Shown piece by piece: positions 25,201 through 38,600 of a DNA stretch of 64,000 nucleotides. The stretch is from Archilochus colubris (Eukaryota; Chordata; Aves; Apodiformes; Trochilidae). The notes under the pieces were generated by a model. It did not search any database, was not told where the DNA came from, and saw nothing but the letters and a program-made list of their open reading frames with translations. Location of the stretch: NCBI GenBank assembly GCA_023079485.1, contig CM041090.1, forward strand, positions 11,543,403-11,607,402. Direction: 5' to 3'. The position numbers and the translations under genes were made by a program. How positions within the stretch are numbered: the stretch's first letter is position 1; every line of letters begins with the position of its first letter.

Positions 25201-28200
25201 AGTTTTTTTCTGAGAGTGTTGAAAAGCAAAACATATGTGCTGATATCTAGACCAACCTAAGGACAGGAATAACACCTGTATCATATCACTCTTTAGGCTA
25301 AGTCTCTATAGGAAGATTTTTAAAAGGTAGTTGATTAAACCTATATTTTTGAAGATCATCATCTTGCACTCTGTCTGATTTTTTCACACTGACAGCCTCT
25401 ACCTCTCCATCACATACTGCCTAGCTGTTGAAAAGTTCTGGAAAGAAGTGTCTTGTGATATTAAAAATAAATGCCCTGATAGATTCACCTGGTTTCCAGT
25501 TTATAAACAAAATGAAACCAAAACCTTTAAGCCAAGGTCCATGTTTCAAACTACTGATGCCATGGTTATTGGCATCTATGACTGTTACATAAAAGCATCT
25601 CACTGACCATGAAAGGTCACGGTTTCCGAGGACTCTGGTCCTCAAAAATATGTATAGATGTCTTAATATACAGAAAAATTGCCTGATTCCTGTATATGTG
25701 GTGTTGCTCACTTTTGCTAGGAGCCACTGAATCCAGTAGCCTGAGGGAGGCAGATCTGAAGCAGTTCCATTTGCTTTATGGTCAAGCCAATATCATGTAT
25801 TCCCTGTGAGTACACGTGCACATACGTGGTATAAACATATAGACATGGATAGCCACACAAATTAAACCAGACAGAAGCACTCCTGCAAACAGACTGCCCG
25901 ATCTTGTGCCTATCTCTGGCAGTTTAGAATGAAGGTCCATTATTGGGAAACATATACATACACATGAAATGGGGCATACGTATACACAGGGTCAGTAGGT
26001 GGCCCCTGACCTCCTTTTCCCTACATTTGCTGGCACCTGGACATGCAAGTCCCTGCAGACAGCATCCCAAGTCCATCCACTCTATAAAGCTGCACTGTCT
26101 TTCAGTGGGACACTTAACTTGTGTTAGATGAAATTCCTTCTTATCCTGGGGAGAGGACTAAGAAGCTACTGTGCCTAAACTGCTTCCAGGCACCTGCATG
26201 GTACCTCTTGTCCATCTGCACAGCCTGGCACTGTGTAATGTCAAGATTCCTAGAGATGGATGAGAAACTTCTCTACTGGGAATGTATGAAAATGTGGCAT
26301 AGGCTGTGGGGTCCGAATCACTTCTTGTGATTGCAAGAAGGCAAAAAGGAAACATGGCACAGATCCAGAGCAAAGATGTTCCATATAGGTAGTGATAAAC
26401 AACACTAGATGCTCAAGACAACAAGGCATACACTGTACCTTTAAATATGAATCAGTATTTTTGTAGTAGTTTGGGCATGAACTTTGGAAAATAATTGAAT
26501 ATTCTCCACTTTTACAAGGTTAATTTTTTCATGGCCTCTAGATCACACAGATAACTAATCAGCAAGCCAGATTTAGCTTTTGAAGGTGTTTATTTGCCCT
26601 CTGGTTTCTTTCAATGCTATTACAGTTAAATCTTCTTTAATCTACTTCAATTCTAAAAGACTGATTAATAAACATTAATTATAAAGGTGCTGAGTAGGCA
26701 TTATGAAAGAAGAGATGAAGAGAAGGTAATGCATGGGGAAGGGGGAATAACTTAATGATCTTTCTAGTCTGCTATGTACGTCGCTATATAAGAGAACATC
26801 TTTGTGTTCCCTACTGCACCAAGTCTGTCAAGCCATCTCACATAACTAACCCCTGACTTCTCTTGCCACACAGTTGGAGCTTCCTCTCATGCATTTGGAG
26901 CACTGTGTCAGTGTTTTCTCACCCCTGTGACCGGCTGTATCAGACCTTGTCCATCATGGGTTTGCCATCTGGCTGTACCTTGCCCTCAGAAACACTCTGC
27001 TCATGAGCACACTCACTGCTCACCCTTGAATTGGGACTTTTCTCACACAGCTTGATACAATGGTTGGAACATTGGAAGCTCTGTGTTGCTTTATGCATTA
27101 GAGTTGCCATCACCTGAGAAGCCTTTATAGCAGTCACTGATAGTGTGAATAGGCCTGGGTCGGAATAAATTGCTATATTCTGTGCACTGTTTTTCACCAT
27201 GAAGACCTCAAATTCTACAAATGCCTTCATGGTGATTCCTTAGCTCTGATACTAGAGAAGGCCCAGGAAACCCAGGTTCTTCTCTTGCTTGGGTTACAGG
27301 TTTCCTTATTTGGCTTGGCAAATATCTTAAGCCAAGAGTAAAAAACATGACTGGCATTTTTAGGTGTCTTAACTTGAAAAAAATTAAACTGTTTTTCTAA
27401 AAAAAAGATGTCAGGGTACGCAGGAAGCACCAAATAATTGTTCAATGATACATTTTTCTTCCCATCCATCTTTTCAAATGCCATGATTACTGGTATTAAT
27501 AGTGAGGACAGTAGCTACAAGTGCTGAGAATTCAAAGTTTAAAAAAAAATCTCTTTCATAAAGGCCTGAACTTTCATCATTGATCACTTTTATACCTCTT
27601 AATATTTGCATTGCTGGGCCACAGTAGCACATGCATAGCAGAGAGTGCATCTGGTAGAGGTGTGCCATAGAAGCATTCGAAAGAAAACAGACACCTGGAC
27701 TTCAGAGAGATGACTCAGTGAGCAAAGGTTTCTGTTGTCTTTCTATCACATGAAGGCTCATCTGCAGCATCATTATATTTCCTTTTTATCTCATATGCCC
27801 ATACAGATTTTAGAAATTGTCTTCAATGGACATTGACCTACTGTATTTTTAGTGTCTTTTTCTAGATTGTTTATTTCATAATGAAACAAAGTTTAGATAG
27901 TTGAAAGGACTGATTGCCTTTCCTGAGTTATTATGCCACAGCATTTTATTTGAATGTTTTCAATTTCATGGTGTATTAGAATAAATCTTGTGTTCGCTGT
28001 CAGAAGTTGGCATCTGTCCAATAAACTATCCCTGAGATACATTCATTCCTATGCAGGTGATGTTCTAATGATTCTTTCCATTTTGAGAGATATTTTGAGG
28101 GGTTCAAAGTTGTCTTTATTAATATGATAGATCGAGACCTGGGATTTTGGCACAAAAAAGTTCAGCACTGCCAAACTTATGTGTCTACCCCTTACAGTGG

Positions 28201-31200
28201 GGGCATTTACAGTTCTGAGTTATGTGCCTAGACACAAAATTTCATAAGGCTCTTAGCTCCTTCTGGCTTCATCCCAAAACCACAGAATTTCTGAAAGACA
28301 ATTTTTATTCTCCCTAGACCACATTTATTGTACCTATGGGTACAACTCTGTGAAAAAGCTGCTTTAGGCTTCATGAAATATTGCTTTCTCATCCTGACTA
28401 AATCTAAATTAATCCAGGACACACCATAAAAAAAATCACTCCTATACTTTAGCTGACAGAAAATGACTAATTATTATTTGGCAGTCATGGCATTTAAATA
28501 TTGATAGTCTTCCTTAAAAGCTCTTTTATTTCATTATTTGATATTTGACTGTTTTACTTCATATAAATGTGCAAGCAATTTGCACCTAATTATGCACTTG
28601 TCACTTAACTCCTACTTACAGTTTCCACACTGCCATTCTGGATAAGCATGAATTAAAATTATTCTGCCGCACTGGATTCAAACTATCTTTGTCTTGAACA
28701 TTCTTCATATTGAGGAACCCTGATGAATAAAAATTTCTGACTACACAAGAGTAAATTAATAATGCAAATTACCGATGAAAGGTTCCAAAATCTTTTTTTG
28801 CTTAAAAGCAACTAATCTGAGGTTCTTGGGTGAATCTCAAGACATAACCGAACACAATAAAATTTAAAAGTTCTAGCATTTGAAATAATACAATAGGTCC
28901 TTAGGTAAGTCTTAGATTTAGCTCCCAATGTGACCTTCTGATCTTTCTCAATGCTTACACATTTAATGACTTAGATTTTTTTGAAGCTTTTGAAAAAAAG
29001 CAGCATAATAATAACAGTCCATGGCACCCTTTAGTAATTCTGATACAGCAAATGATAATAATAATGATGTATTTTCATAAGGAGTATGCAAGGATAGTAA
29101 CAACTTATTAGAGAATGCAATTGAACCTGCAATCAACCTGAAAAGCATATAAAAATGAAAGGTTGTGTCTGAATTTGTTTTTTAATGAGTTTTCATTGCG
29201 TATGAAGCTATGTGAAGGAACAAATGATACTCAGAGTCACAAAGAATGCCTCAAGACACTGCAATAAAGAAGAATATGAATAGCTAGCCCTGGTAATATT
29301 AAGAAATAATAAAGCTAGGGATGTTTTAGCTTGTGATCCAAAAGCCATTGTGCTCTTGAAGAAGAAAGGGTTGCAGAGCCCACAGCACTGTGAATTAACT
29401 GAAACTTGCCAGAGTGCAGAAATGTTCCCAGTGCTGCCCAGCACTGCTAAGCTGTATGCCAGCAGCAGAGCCTGCATCCCAGCCCACTGAGCACATTGCT
29501 GAGCAGTTGAAGCGAGTTTCCTGAAGGAGAAAGGGAATCTCTTGAAGGCAGTAGGAAAGTTAATATACTCTGTCTGTGAAGAAACCACATCCCCACCAGT
29601 AACTATCTGCACATCTTTCAGTATTTATTTTGGTAACTGTTCCCTAGGATGACTGCAAGATATAATAGTTCTTTTATTGCCAGTTTTGAGTGATCTAACA
29701 TCTCGCCATGTCTTTTGTATGTCAGAACCACAGAGAACCTGCATGTGTGCTTGCGTATAGCATAAGAGTTAAGGCTTCCTTCCCACTTTGCATTTGCCAA
29801 CACAATTATATAACACTCACTGTGCTCTGGAAAGAAATGTACAAAATTTCTGTCATAGAGTTTATGGCCTATTGTCACATGCTTGAGACCTGTATTTATA
29901 TCTTGCATATGTATCCTTGGGGGGCATATTCTACTGAAGCCCACCTAACATGGCATCTTTAGATTGATTCTTCCTCAAGAAGCCTAACCGTGGAATATAG
30001 TGGCTGATCTCAACAACTTCTTAGAAAAACAAACCACAATATGCCAGCATTTTGGCAATTTTTTTTCAGCCTGGGTTTTCTTAAGAATTTTCATCTATCC
30101 TAAACAATAAGCTTCTGGATTATTCTGTTTGGCAAGTTTTTCACTCAGAACTGCCAGCAGTGCAGGTTACCTCGAGCTGATGCTGTAGATTACAAAATCC
30201 AGGTAAAATTCCCCCTCTTTTGCTAGTGCCCTTCCTGGGAGAACCAGGTGCCCCTGAGATGATTCCTAGAGCCTCACAGTGAATTATCCTGTTGTGATAA
30301 CATTTATAACAGCAGCATATAACTTGAAATGACTGCATGCCAATAATGATACATTTCTTCTCTAAGGATAATAAAAGATTTTAATTATCATAAATTATCA
30401 TGCCCAAGTCATAACAGAGATGAAATGTTCCCTGCAGATCTGTCTATAGATTACTTCTACAAACATTTACAATAACAAAGGTGAATGTCACACATTCTCC
30501 TTTTTCAAATAAAAAGCTATTCTGTAAGAAGCAGAACATTCACAACTTCCATTGATTTCAATACAAATCAGAAATTCAGCTTTTTCAAAGAATTGCATGT
30601 AATAAGTGGGTATGTCACATCTCACAGATGCTCTGTTATTAGTCTGTGAATAGCATCAGCTGAAAGCCTGATCTTCACCAACACTGAAATGCTCTAAAAT
30701 ACATTTTAAACATCAGCAGATGAATTTTAAGCTTTCTTTGCAAAAATCAAATGCCCTCAAACTTTTTCTCCTTCTGCAATCCCAGCCATTCATAGTGCCA
30801 GAAACGTAATGAAATTACACTCAGACTTCTTGATGCACCTCAGATCACAGTGATTCTCCTCAGTCTTACTGACTACGGTGGCTTGAGGTCCCCTGTGCGC
30901 AGGTCTCTATCTTTTGATCATTTTTCTTCCTTTGTTCTAAAATATGTTTGACCTCACTTGCTCATCTCCTACTTGCCTGTAGACTGAATCTCACTACAGA
31001 GCACTTTTCCAACATTCCTGTGGACGCTTATGCCAAGACCATAAGTGTACAGGAGTCACAAAGTAATTTCACTTCTTCCTCTTGACGACCCGATGTATCA
31101 GGCAATTTAATCTTTGCTCCTTCTGGAGCAGTATATAATTTATGGCTTTATTATTACACACACTTCTCCCACTATCCAGTGACATGAATAGTAAGCAGCA

Positions 31201-32543
31201 AAAGCAGAAAGCCAGGGAATGAACACTACCTTGCTATAACTCTATGAGTCTTGCCATGACTACCTAATTTATCTTGGGCATCCTCCTACTGTAGGAATGA
31301 CTGTAGTGTAAACTGCTCAGCTAAACTGTGAAACTTATGGGAAAGTCTTTATTGTTATTTGCAAAGAACTCCACACATACATATTTTAAAATAAACAAAA
31401 GCTTCATTGACCTCAGTTTTACTTCTGATAGTGTGCAAACCCATAACCACCCTAGACGCACCTACTTGCAAAATGTGGTGATGCTCCAGGTATAGATCCT
31501 GGAAATGAGCCATTAACATAAGTCTGAAAATGTGCACACTTATTATTGTTTGACACAGTTGCCAAAGGATGTAAAGAAAATACTTGAATATATAAAAATA
31601 GATATTTATATATATAAGTATATATAAATATATATAAATATCAGACTGTGAACTGCAAACACAATATCTGTTTATTAAACATTCCTTTTATTCCTTATTA
31701 TTCCTTTTTCAGCATGAACCTCCCTTCATACAAACATGGCTAGAGTAACAAACTGGTATAGCAGCTTTGGGAAAACAATAAGACATTTTTTGCCAGTTCA
31801 CCTCAAATAAACTTGTTGACATAAAACAGTGCTTTGAAATATATTTGACAACAGCTGGATATTACTTATTCATACCCAGAGAATTCAAGGGTAAGCCTGC
31901 TCTTTTATAAAGGCACAATTACCCATTATAAACTTAGCTAACTGATGCAACTCTCTCCTCCTGTTACAGCAGCAGAAAGGAGAAAAAACCCTCTCAGTGC
32001 ACGTTGATGTTAAGGACTCCATGTCACACAGCTATGTAGAGACCTGTCCCATGTTAAACAATACCTCTGCCTGGGGGTTATTGACTTTCATGAGCCTGCA
32101 GATGAAATGTTCACCTTTTCAGAACATGGTCCTAAACAGCTAGGAAAATTTGAGGTAAATACCAGTTTTATACATACCTCTTAGCAAGCTATGGCATTTA
32201 ACTGGATCACTTTGAGATCTGAGTGTATGGAGAGCTGCTGCAACTCACACCTCTGAAGCATAAAGTCTCTATAGTATCAATTCACCCTCAGCCAACTCCA
32301 GCAGAATTTTATTACTGTTCTCTTATTAGGTTAGCTAGTGATAGAAAAAGGTATCAAGAACTCCTATTTTGCATTCATTTCTTTCCCTTCTAATGCTACT
32401 TTCTTTCATCCAGAGAGTACAGCTTTATGCCAGTAAAATACAAGGAAATTAATCTCTTATTCTGTAAAAAAGTACAATTGCATATACACTGCAACAGTGA
32501 AGGCCCTAGAGACTCTTGTACGTCAGCTGTTAAAGCTGCCTGT
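25201..32543. other. Single-copy non-coding DNA up to the assembly gap
   Basis: AT-rich, unique-looking DNA. The largest open frame is 134 codons on the - strand at 29,208-29,612, with hydrophobic stretches but no family match I can name, so it is probably chance. No satellite A sequence is visible on this side of the gap. Confidence 0.5.
31587..31641. repeat. AT-rich (TATA/AAAT) low-complexity repeat
   Basis: Nearly pure A and T arranged as TATATAAATA units, partly palindromic. A simple repeat with no coding content. Confidence 0.85.
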
Positions 32544-32643
32544 NNNNNNNNNNNNNNNNNNNNNNNNNNNNNNNNNNNNNNNNNNNNNNNNNNNNNNNNN
32601 NNNNNNNNNNNNNNNNNNNNNNNNNNNNNNNNNNNNNNNNNNN
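32544..32643. other. Assembly gap of exactly 100 N
   Basis: One hundred consecutive N, the conventional placeholder for a gap of unknown size. Unique DNA lies to the left and satellite A starts immediately to the right, so physical linkage between the two halves is not proven by this sequence. Confidence 0.99.
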
Positions 32644-35600
32644 AGAGCATTGGAAATGCTCCCTGTCCCTGCTTACAGAGAGAGAAGCAGTTTCGGCCAG
32701 CTGGGCAGATTAGATGTACACCTGTGCCTAATATGCTCTGGGTTCGGGATCGGTGTAGGAACATCATTCATGGCTTAAAGGTTAAATTTCTGTTTAGGGA
32801 TAGGGTTCGAATTAGGTTTAGGTTTGAGTTAGGCTTTTGGAGTAGAGTTACAGTTTAGGGTTCGAGTTAGTGTAAGGTTTCGGGTCAGGGATAGGGATAG
32901 GTTCTAAGGTAAGGATAGGAATAGCATTCTTTAGGTTTAGGGTTAGAGTTAGATTTAGGGTTAGGAATGTCATTCCTCTCAGTTACTGTGTCAAGTGGAA
33001 AGTCTTTCTCCCGTATGTTCTCTTTCTTTAAAAGAGAGAAAACAAGCCTTGGGGATGTTGCAAAGGCAGTGGAACCAGGAGCCCAGAGGCACTATTTATC
33101 GATTGTAACATCTATCCACGGAAAGGAGAAACCCAAGACCGAATTCCCCATCCATTTCTTGGAGGTTTCCTGGTCTTTTAGCCTGGTAACTCTCTCTTCC
33201 AACTTTCATTTCAAGAAACTTAATGTTTACAAGCATTCAAATGAAGCTGAGAGGCAAAATCTGAAAACAGAACAGCATTTCCAAACTTTCCGGGCATCGA
33301 AATGGATGGGGATAGCTCTCATTCCTAGACCCAGTTTTGTACTGGGAGATCTTTTCCATGCACCGACATCGGTTCAGCTCTGCTGCTTAATGCAAAAGAC
33401 CTTTGGGCTCTTGAGAAACGAAAGGAAGCCGGTTTGAGATAGAGACTCGTTTCACATCTCCCCACGTCAAGGGAAAGGCGAAACACTATTCACATCTGAT
33501 TTAAAATTTGAGGGTGCCACAGCTTTCTAGGTCTCCTGCAGCTTTTCTTTCAAGCAACGTGATGTTGGAAGGTATTCCAGAATGAAGCCGAGAAACGAAA
33601 TCTGGAGAGTATCAGAGCATTAGAAATGCTCCCTGTCCCTGTTTACAGAGAGAGAAGCAGTTTCGGCAAGCTGGGCAGATCAGATGTACTTCTTTGCCTA
33701 ATGTGCTCTGGGTTCGGGATCGGTTTAGGAATATCATTCATGGCTTAAAGGTTAAATTTCTGTTTAGGGATAGGGTTCGAATTAGGTTTAGGTTAGAGTT
33801 AGGCTTTTGGAGTAGAGTTACAGTTTAGGGTTCGAGTTAGTGTAAGGTTTCGGGTCAGGGATAGGGATAGGTTCTAAGGTAAGGATAGGAATAGCATTCT
33901 TTAGGTTTAGGGTTAGAGTTAGATTTAGGGATAGGAATGTCATTCCTCTCAGTTACTGTGTCAGCTGGAAAGTCTCTCTCCCGTATGTTCTCTTTCTTTA
34001 AAAGAGAGAAAACAAGCCTTGGGGATGTTGCAAAGGCAGTGGAACCAGGAGCCCAGAGGACTATTTATCGATTGTAACATCTACCCACGGAAAGGCAAAA
34101 CCCAAGACCGAATTCCCAATCCATTTTTTGGAGGTTTCCTGGTCTTTTAGCCTGGTAACTCTCTCTCTCTCTCTTCCAACTTTCATTTCAAGAAACTTAA
34201 TGTTTACAAGCATTCAAATGAAGCTGAGAGGCAAAGTCTGGAAACAGAACAGCATTTCCAAACTTTCAGGGCATCGAAATGGATGGGGATAGCTCTCAGT
34301 CCTAGACCCAGTTTTGTACTGGGCGATCTTTTCCATGCACGGACATCGGTTCAGCTCTGCTGCTTGAGGCAAAGACCTTTGGGCTCTTGAGAAACGAAAG
34401 GAAGCCGCTTTGAGATAGAGACTCGTTCACATCTCCCACGTCAAGGGAAAGGCGAAACACTATTCACATCTGCTTTAAAATTTGAGGGTGCCACAGCTTT
34501 CTAGCTCTCCTGCAGCTTTTCTTTCAAGCAACGTGATGTTGGAAGATATTCCAGAAAGAAGCCGAGAAACGAAATCTGGAGAGTATCAGAGCATTGGAAA
34601 TGCTCCCTGTCCCTGTTTACAGAGAGAGAAGCAGTTTCGGCCAGCTGGGCAGATCAGATGTACTCCTTTGCCTAATGTGCTCTGTGTTCGGGATCGGTTT
34701 AGGAACATCATTCATGGCTTAAAGGTTAAATTTCTGTTTAGGGATAGGGTTCGAATTAGGTTTAGGTTAGAGTTAGGCTTTTGGAGTAGAGTTACAGTTT
34801 AGGGTTCGAGTTAGTGTAAGGTTTCGGGTCATGGATAGGAATAGGTTCTAAGGTAAGGATAGGAATAGCATTCTTTAGGTTTAGGGTTAGAGTTAGATTT
34901 AGGGTTAGGAATGTCATTCCTCTCAGTTACTGTGTCAGCTGGAAAGTCTCTCTCCCGTATGTTCTCTTTCTTTAAAAGAGAGAAAACAAGCCTTGGGGAT
35001 GTTGCAAAGGCAGTGGAACCAGGAGCCCAGAGGCACAATTTTATCAATTGTAACATCTAGCCACGGAAAGGAGAAACCCAAGACCGAATTCCCCACCCAT
35101 TTTTTGGAGGTTTCCTGGTCTTTTAGCCTGGTAACTCTCTCTCTCTCTCTTCCAACTTTCATTTCAAGAAACTTAATGTTTACAAGCATTCAAATGAAGC
35201 TGAGAGGCAAAGTCTGGAAACAGAACAGCATTTCCAAACTTTCCGGGCATCGAAATGGATGGGGATAGCTCTCATTCCTAGACCTAGTTTTGTACTGGGA
35301 GATCTTTTCCATGCACCGAAATCGGTTCAGCTCTGCTGCTTGAGACAAAAGACTTGCATTAAGTCGGCTCTTTAGCTCTCGGCTCTTGAGAAACGAAAGG
35401 AAGCCGGTTTGAGATAGAGACTCGTTTCACATCTCCCCACGTCAAGGGAAAGACGAAACACTATTCACATCTGCTTTAAAATTTGAGGGTGCCACAGCTT
35501 TCTTGCTCTCCTGTAGCTTTTCTTTCAAGCAACGTGATGTTGGAAGGTATTCCAGAGTGAAGCCGAGAAACGAAATCTGGAGAGTATCAGAGCATTAGAA

Positions 35601-38600
35601 ATGCTCCCTGTCCCTGTTTACAGAGAGAGAAGCAGTTTCGGCCAGCTCGGCAGATTAGATGTACTCCTTTGCCTAATATGCTCTGGGTTTGGGATCGGAT
35701 TAGAAACATCATTCATGGCTTAAAGGTTAAATTTCTGTTTAGGGATAGGGTTCGAATTAGGTTTAGGTTAGAGTTAGGCTTTTGGAGTAGAGTTACAGTT
35801 TAGGGCTAGAGTTAGTGTAAGGTTTCGCGTCAGGGATAGGGATAGGCTCTACGGTAAGGATAGGAATGGCATTCTTTAGGTTTAGGGTTAGAGTTAGATT
35901 TAGGGTTAGGAATGTCATTCCTCTCAGTTACGGCGTCAGCTGGAAAGTCTTTCTCCCGTAGGTTCTCGTTCTTTAAAAGAGAGAAAACAAGCCTTGGGAA
36001 TGTTGCAAAGGCAGTGGAACCAGGAGCCCAGAGGCACTATTTATCGATTGTAACATCTACCCACGGAAAGGCGAAACCCAAGACCGAATTCCCCATCCAT
36101 TTTTTGGAGGTTTCCTGGTCTTTTAGCCTGGTAACTCTCTCTCTCTCTCTTCCAACTTTCATTTCAAGAAACTTAATGTTTACAAGCATTCAAATGAAGC
36201 TGAGAGGCAAAGTCTGGAAACAGAACAGCATTTCCAAACTTTCCGGGCATCGAAATGGATGGGGATAGCTCTCATTCCTAGACCCAGTTTTGTACTGGGA
36301 GATCTTTTCCATGCACCGACATCGGTTCAGCTCTGCTGCTTAATGCAAAAGACCTTTGGGCTCTTGAGAAACGAAAGGAAGCCGCTTTGAGATAGAGACT
36401 CGTTTCACATCTCCCCACGTCAAGGGAAAGGCGAAACAATATTCACATCTGATTTAAAATTTGAGGGTGCCACAGCTTTCTAGCTCTCCTGCAGCTTTTC
36501 TTTCAAGCAACGTGATGTTGGAAGATATTCCAGAATGAAGCCGAGAAACGAAATCTGGAGAGTATCAGAGCATTAGAAATTCTCCCTGTCCCTGTTTACA
36601 GAGAGAGAAGCAGTTTCGGCCAGCTGGGCAGATCAGATGTACTACTTTGCCTAATGTGCTCTGTGTTCGGGATCGGTTTAGGAACATCATTCATGGCGTA
36701 AAGGTTAAATTTCTGTTTAGGGATAGGGTTCGAATTAGGTTTAGGTTAGAGTTAGGCTTTTGGAGTAGAGTTACAGTTTAGGGTTCTAGTTAGTGTAAGG
36801 TTTCGGGTCAGGGATAGGGATAGGTTCTAAGGTAAGGATAGGAATAGCATTCTTTAGGTTTAGGGTTAGAGTTAGATTTAGGGTTAGGAATGTCATTCCT
36901 CTCAGTTACTGTGTCAGCTGGAAAGTCTCTCTCCCGTATGTTCTCTTTCTTTAAAAGAGAGAAAACAAGCCTTGGGGATGTTGCAAAGGCAGTGGAACCA
37001 GGAGCCCAGAGGCACAATTTTATCAATTGTAACATCTAGCCACGGAAAGGAGAAACCCAAGACCGAATTCCCCATCCATTTCTTGGCGGTTTCCTGGTCT
37101 TTTAGCCTGATAACTCTCTCTTCCAACTTTCATTTCAAGAAACTTAATGTTTACAAGCATTCAAATGAAGCTGAGAGGCAAAGTCTGGAAACAGAACAGC
37201 ATTTCCAAACTTTCCGGGCATCGAAATGGATGGGGATAGCTCTCATTCCTAGACCCAGTTTTGTACTGGGAGATCTTTTCCATGCACCGACATCGGTTCA
37301 GCTCTGCTGCTTAATGCAAAAGACCTTTGGACTCTTGAGAAACGAAAGGAAGCCGCTTTGAGATAGAGACTCGTTTCACATCTCCCCACGTCAAGGGAAA
37401 GACGAAACAATATTCACATCTGATTTAAAATTTGAGGGTGCCACAGCTTTCTAGGTCTCCTGTAGCTTTTCTTTCAAGCAACGTGATGTTGGAAGGTTAT
37501 CTAGAGTGAAGCCGAGAAACGAAATCTGGAGAGTATCAGAGCATTAGAAATGCTCCCTGTCCCTGTTTACAGAGAGAGAAGCAGTTTCGGCCAGCTGGGC
37601 AGATCAGATGTACTCCTGTGCCTAATATGCTCTGGGTTCGGGATCTGTTTAGGAACATCATTCATGGCTTAAAGGTTAAATTTCTGTTTAGGGATAGGGT
37701 TCGATTTAGGTTTATGTTAGAGTTAGGCTTTTGGAGTAGAGTTACAGTTTAGGGTTCGAGTTAGTGTAAGGTTTCGGGTCAGGGATAGGGATAGGTTCTA
37801 AGGTAAGGATAGGAATAGCATTCTTTAGGTTTAGGGTTAGAGTTAGATTTAGGGTTAGGAATGTCATTCCTCTCAGTTACTGTGTCAGCTGGAAAGTCTC
37901 TCTCCCGTATGTTCTCTTTCTTTAAAAGAGAGAAAACAAGACTTGGGAATGTTGCAAAGGCAGTGGAAACAGGAGCCCAGAGGCACTATTTATCGATTGT
38001 AACATCTACCCACGGAAAGGAGAAACCCAAGACCGAATTCCCCATCCATTTTTTGGAGGTTTCCTGGTCTTTTAGCCTGGTAACTCTCTCTTCCAACTTT
38101 CATTTCAAGAAACTTAATGTTTACAAGCATTCAAATGAAGCAGAGAGGCAAAGTCTGGAAACAGAACAGCATTTCCATACTTTCCGGGCATCGAAATGGA
38201 TGGGGATAGCTCTCATTCCTAGACCTAGTTTTGTACTGGGAGATCTTTTCCATGCACCGAAATCGGTTCAGCTCTGCTGCTTGAGACAAAAGACTTGCAT
38301 AAAGTCGGCTTTTTAGCTCTCGGCTCTTGAGAAACGAAAGGAAGCCGCTTTGAGATAGAGACTCGTTTCACATCTCCCCACGTCAAGGGAAAGACGAAAC
38401 ACTATTCACATCTGCTTTAAAATTTGAGGGTGCCACAGCTTTCTTGCTCTCCTCTAGCTTTTCTTTCAAGCAACGTGATGTTGGAAGGTATTCCAGAGTG
38501 AAGCCGAGAAACGAAATATGGAGAGTATCAGAGCATTAGAAATGCTCCCTGTCCCTGTTTACAGAGAGAGAAGCAGTTTCGACCAGCTGGGCAGATCAGA

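Noticed and set aside
29208..29612. 134-codon open frame on the - strand
   Set aside because: No recognisable family, no neighbouring exon or promoter evidence, and a length compatible with chance in 32 kb of non-coding DNA.
32792..32966. Functional telomere
   Set aside because: The hexamers are degenerate and embedded in a 1-kb repeat, with few exact TTAGGG words, so this is telomere-derived rather than a chromosome end.
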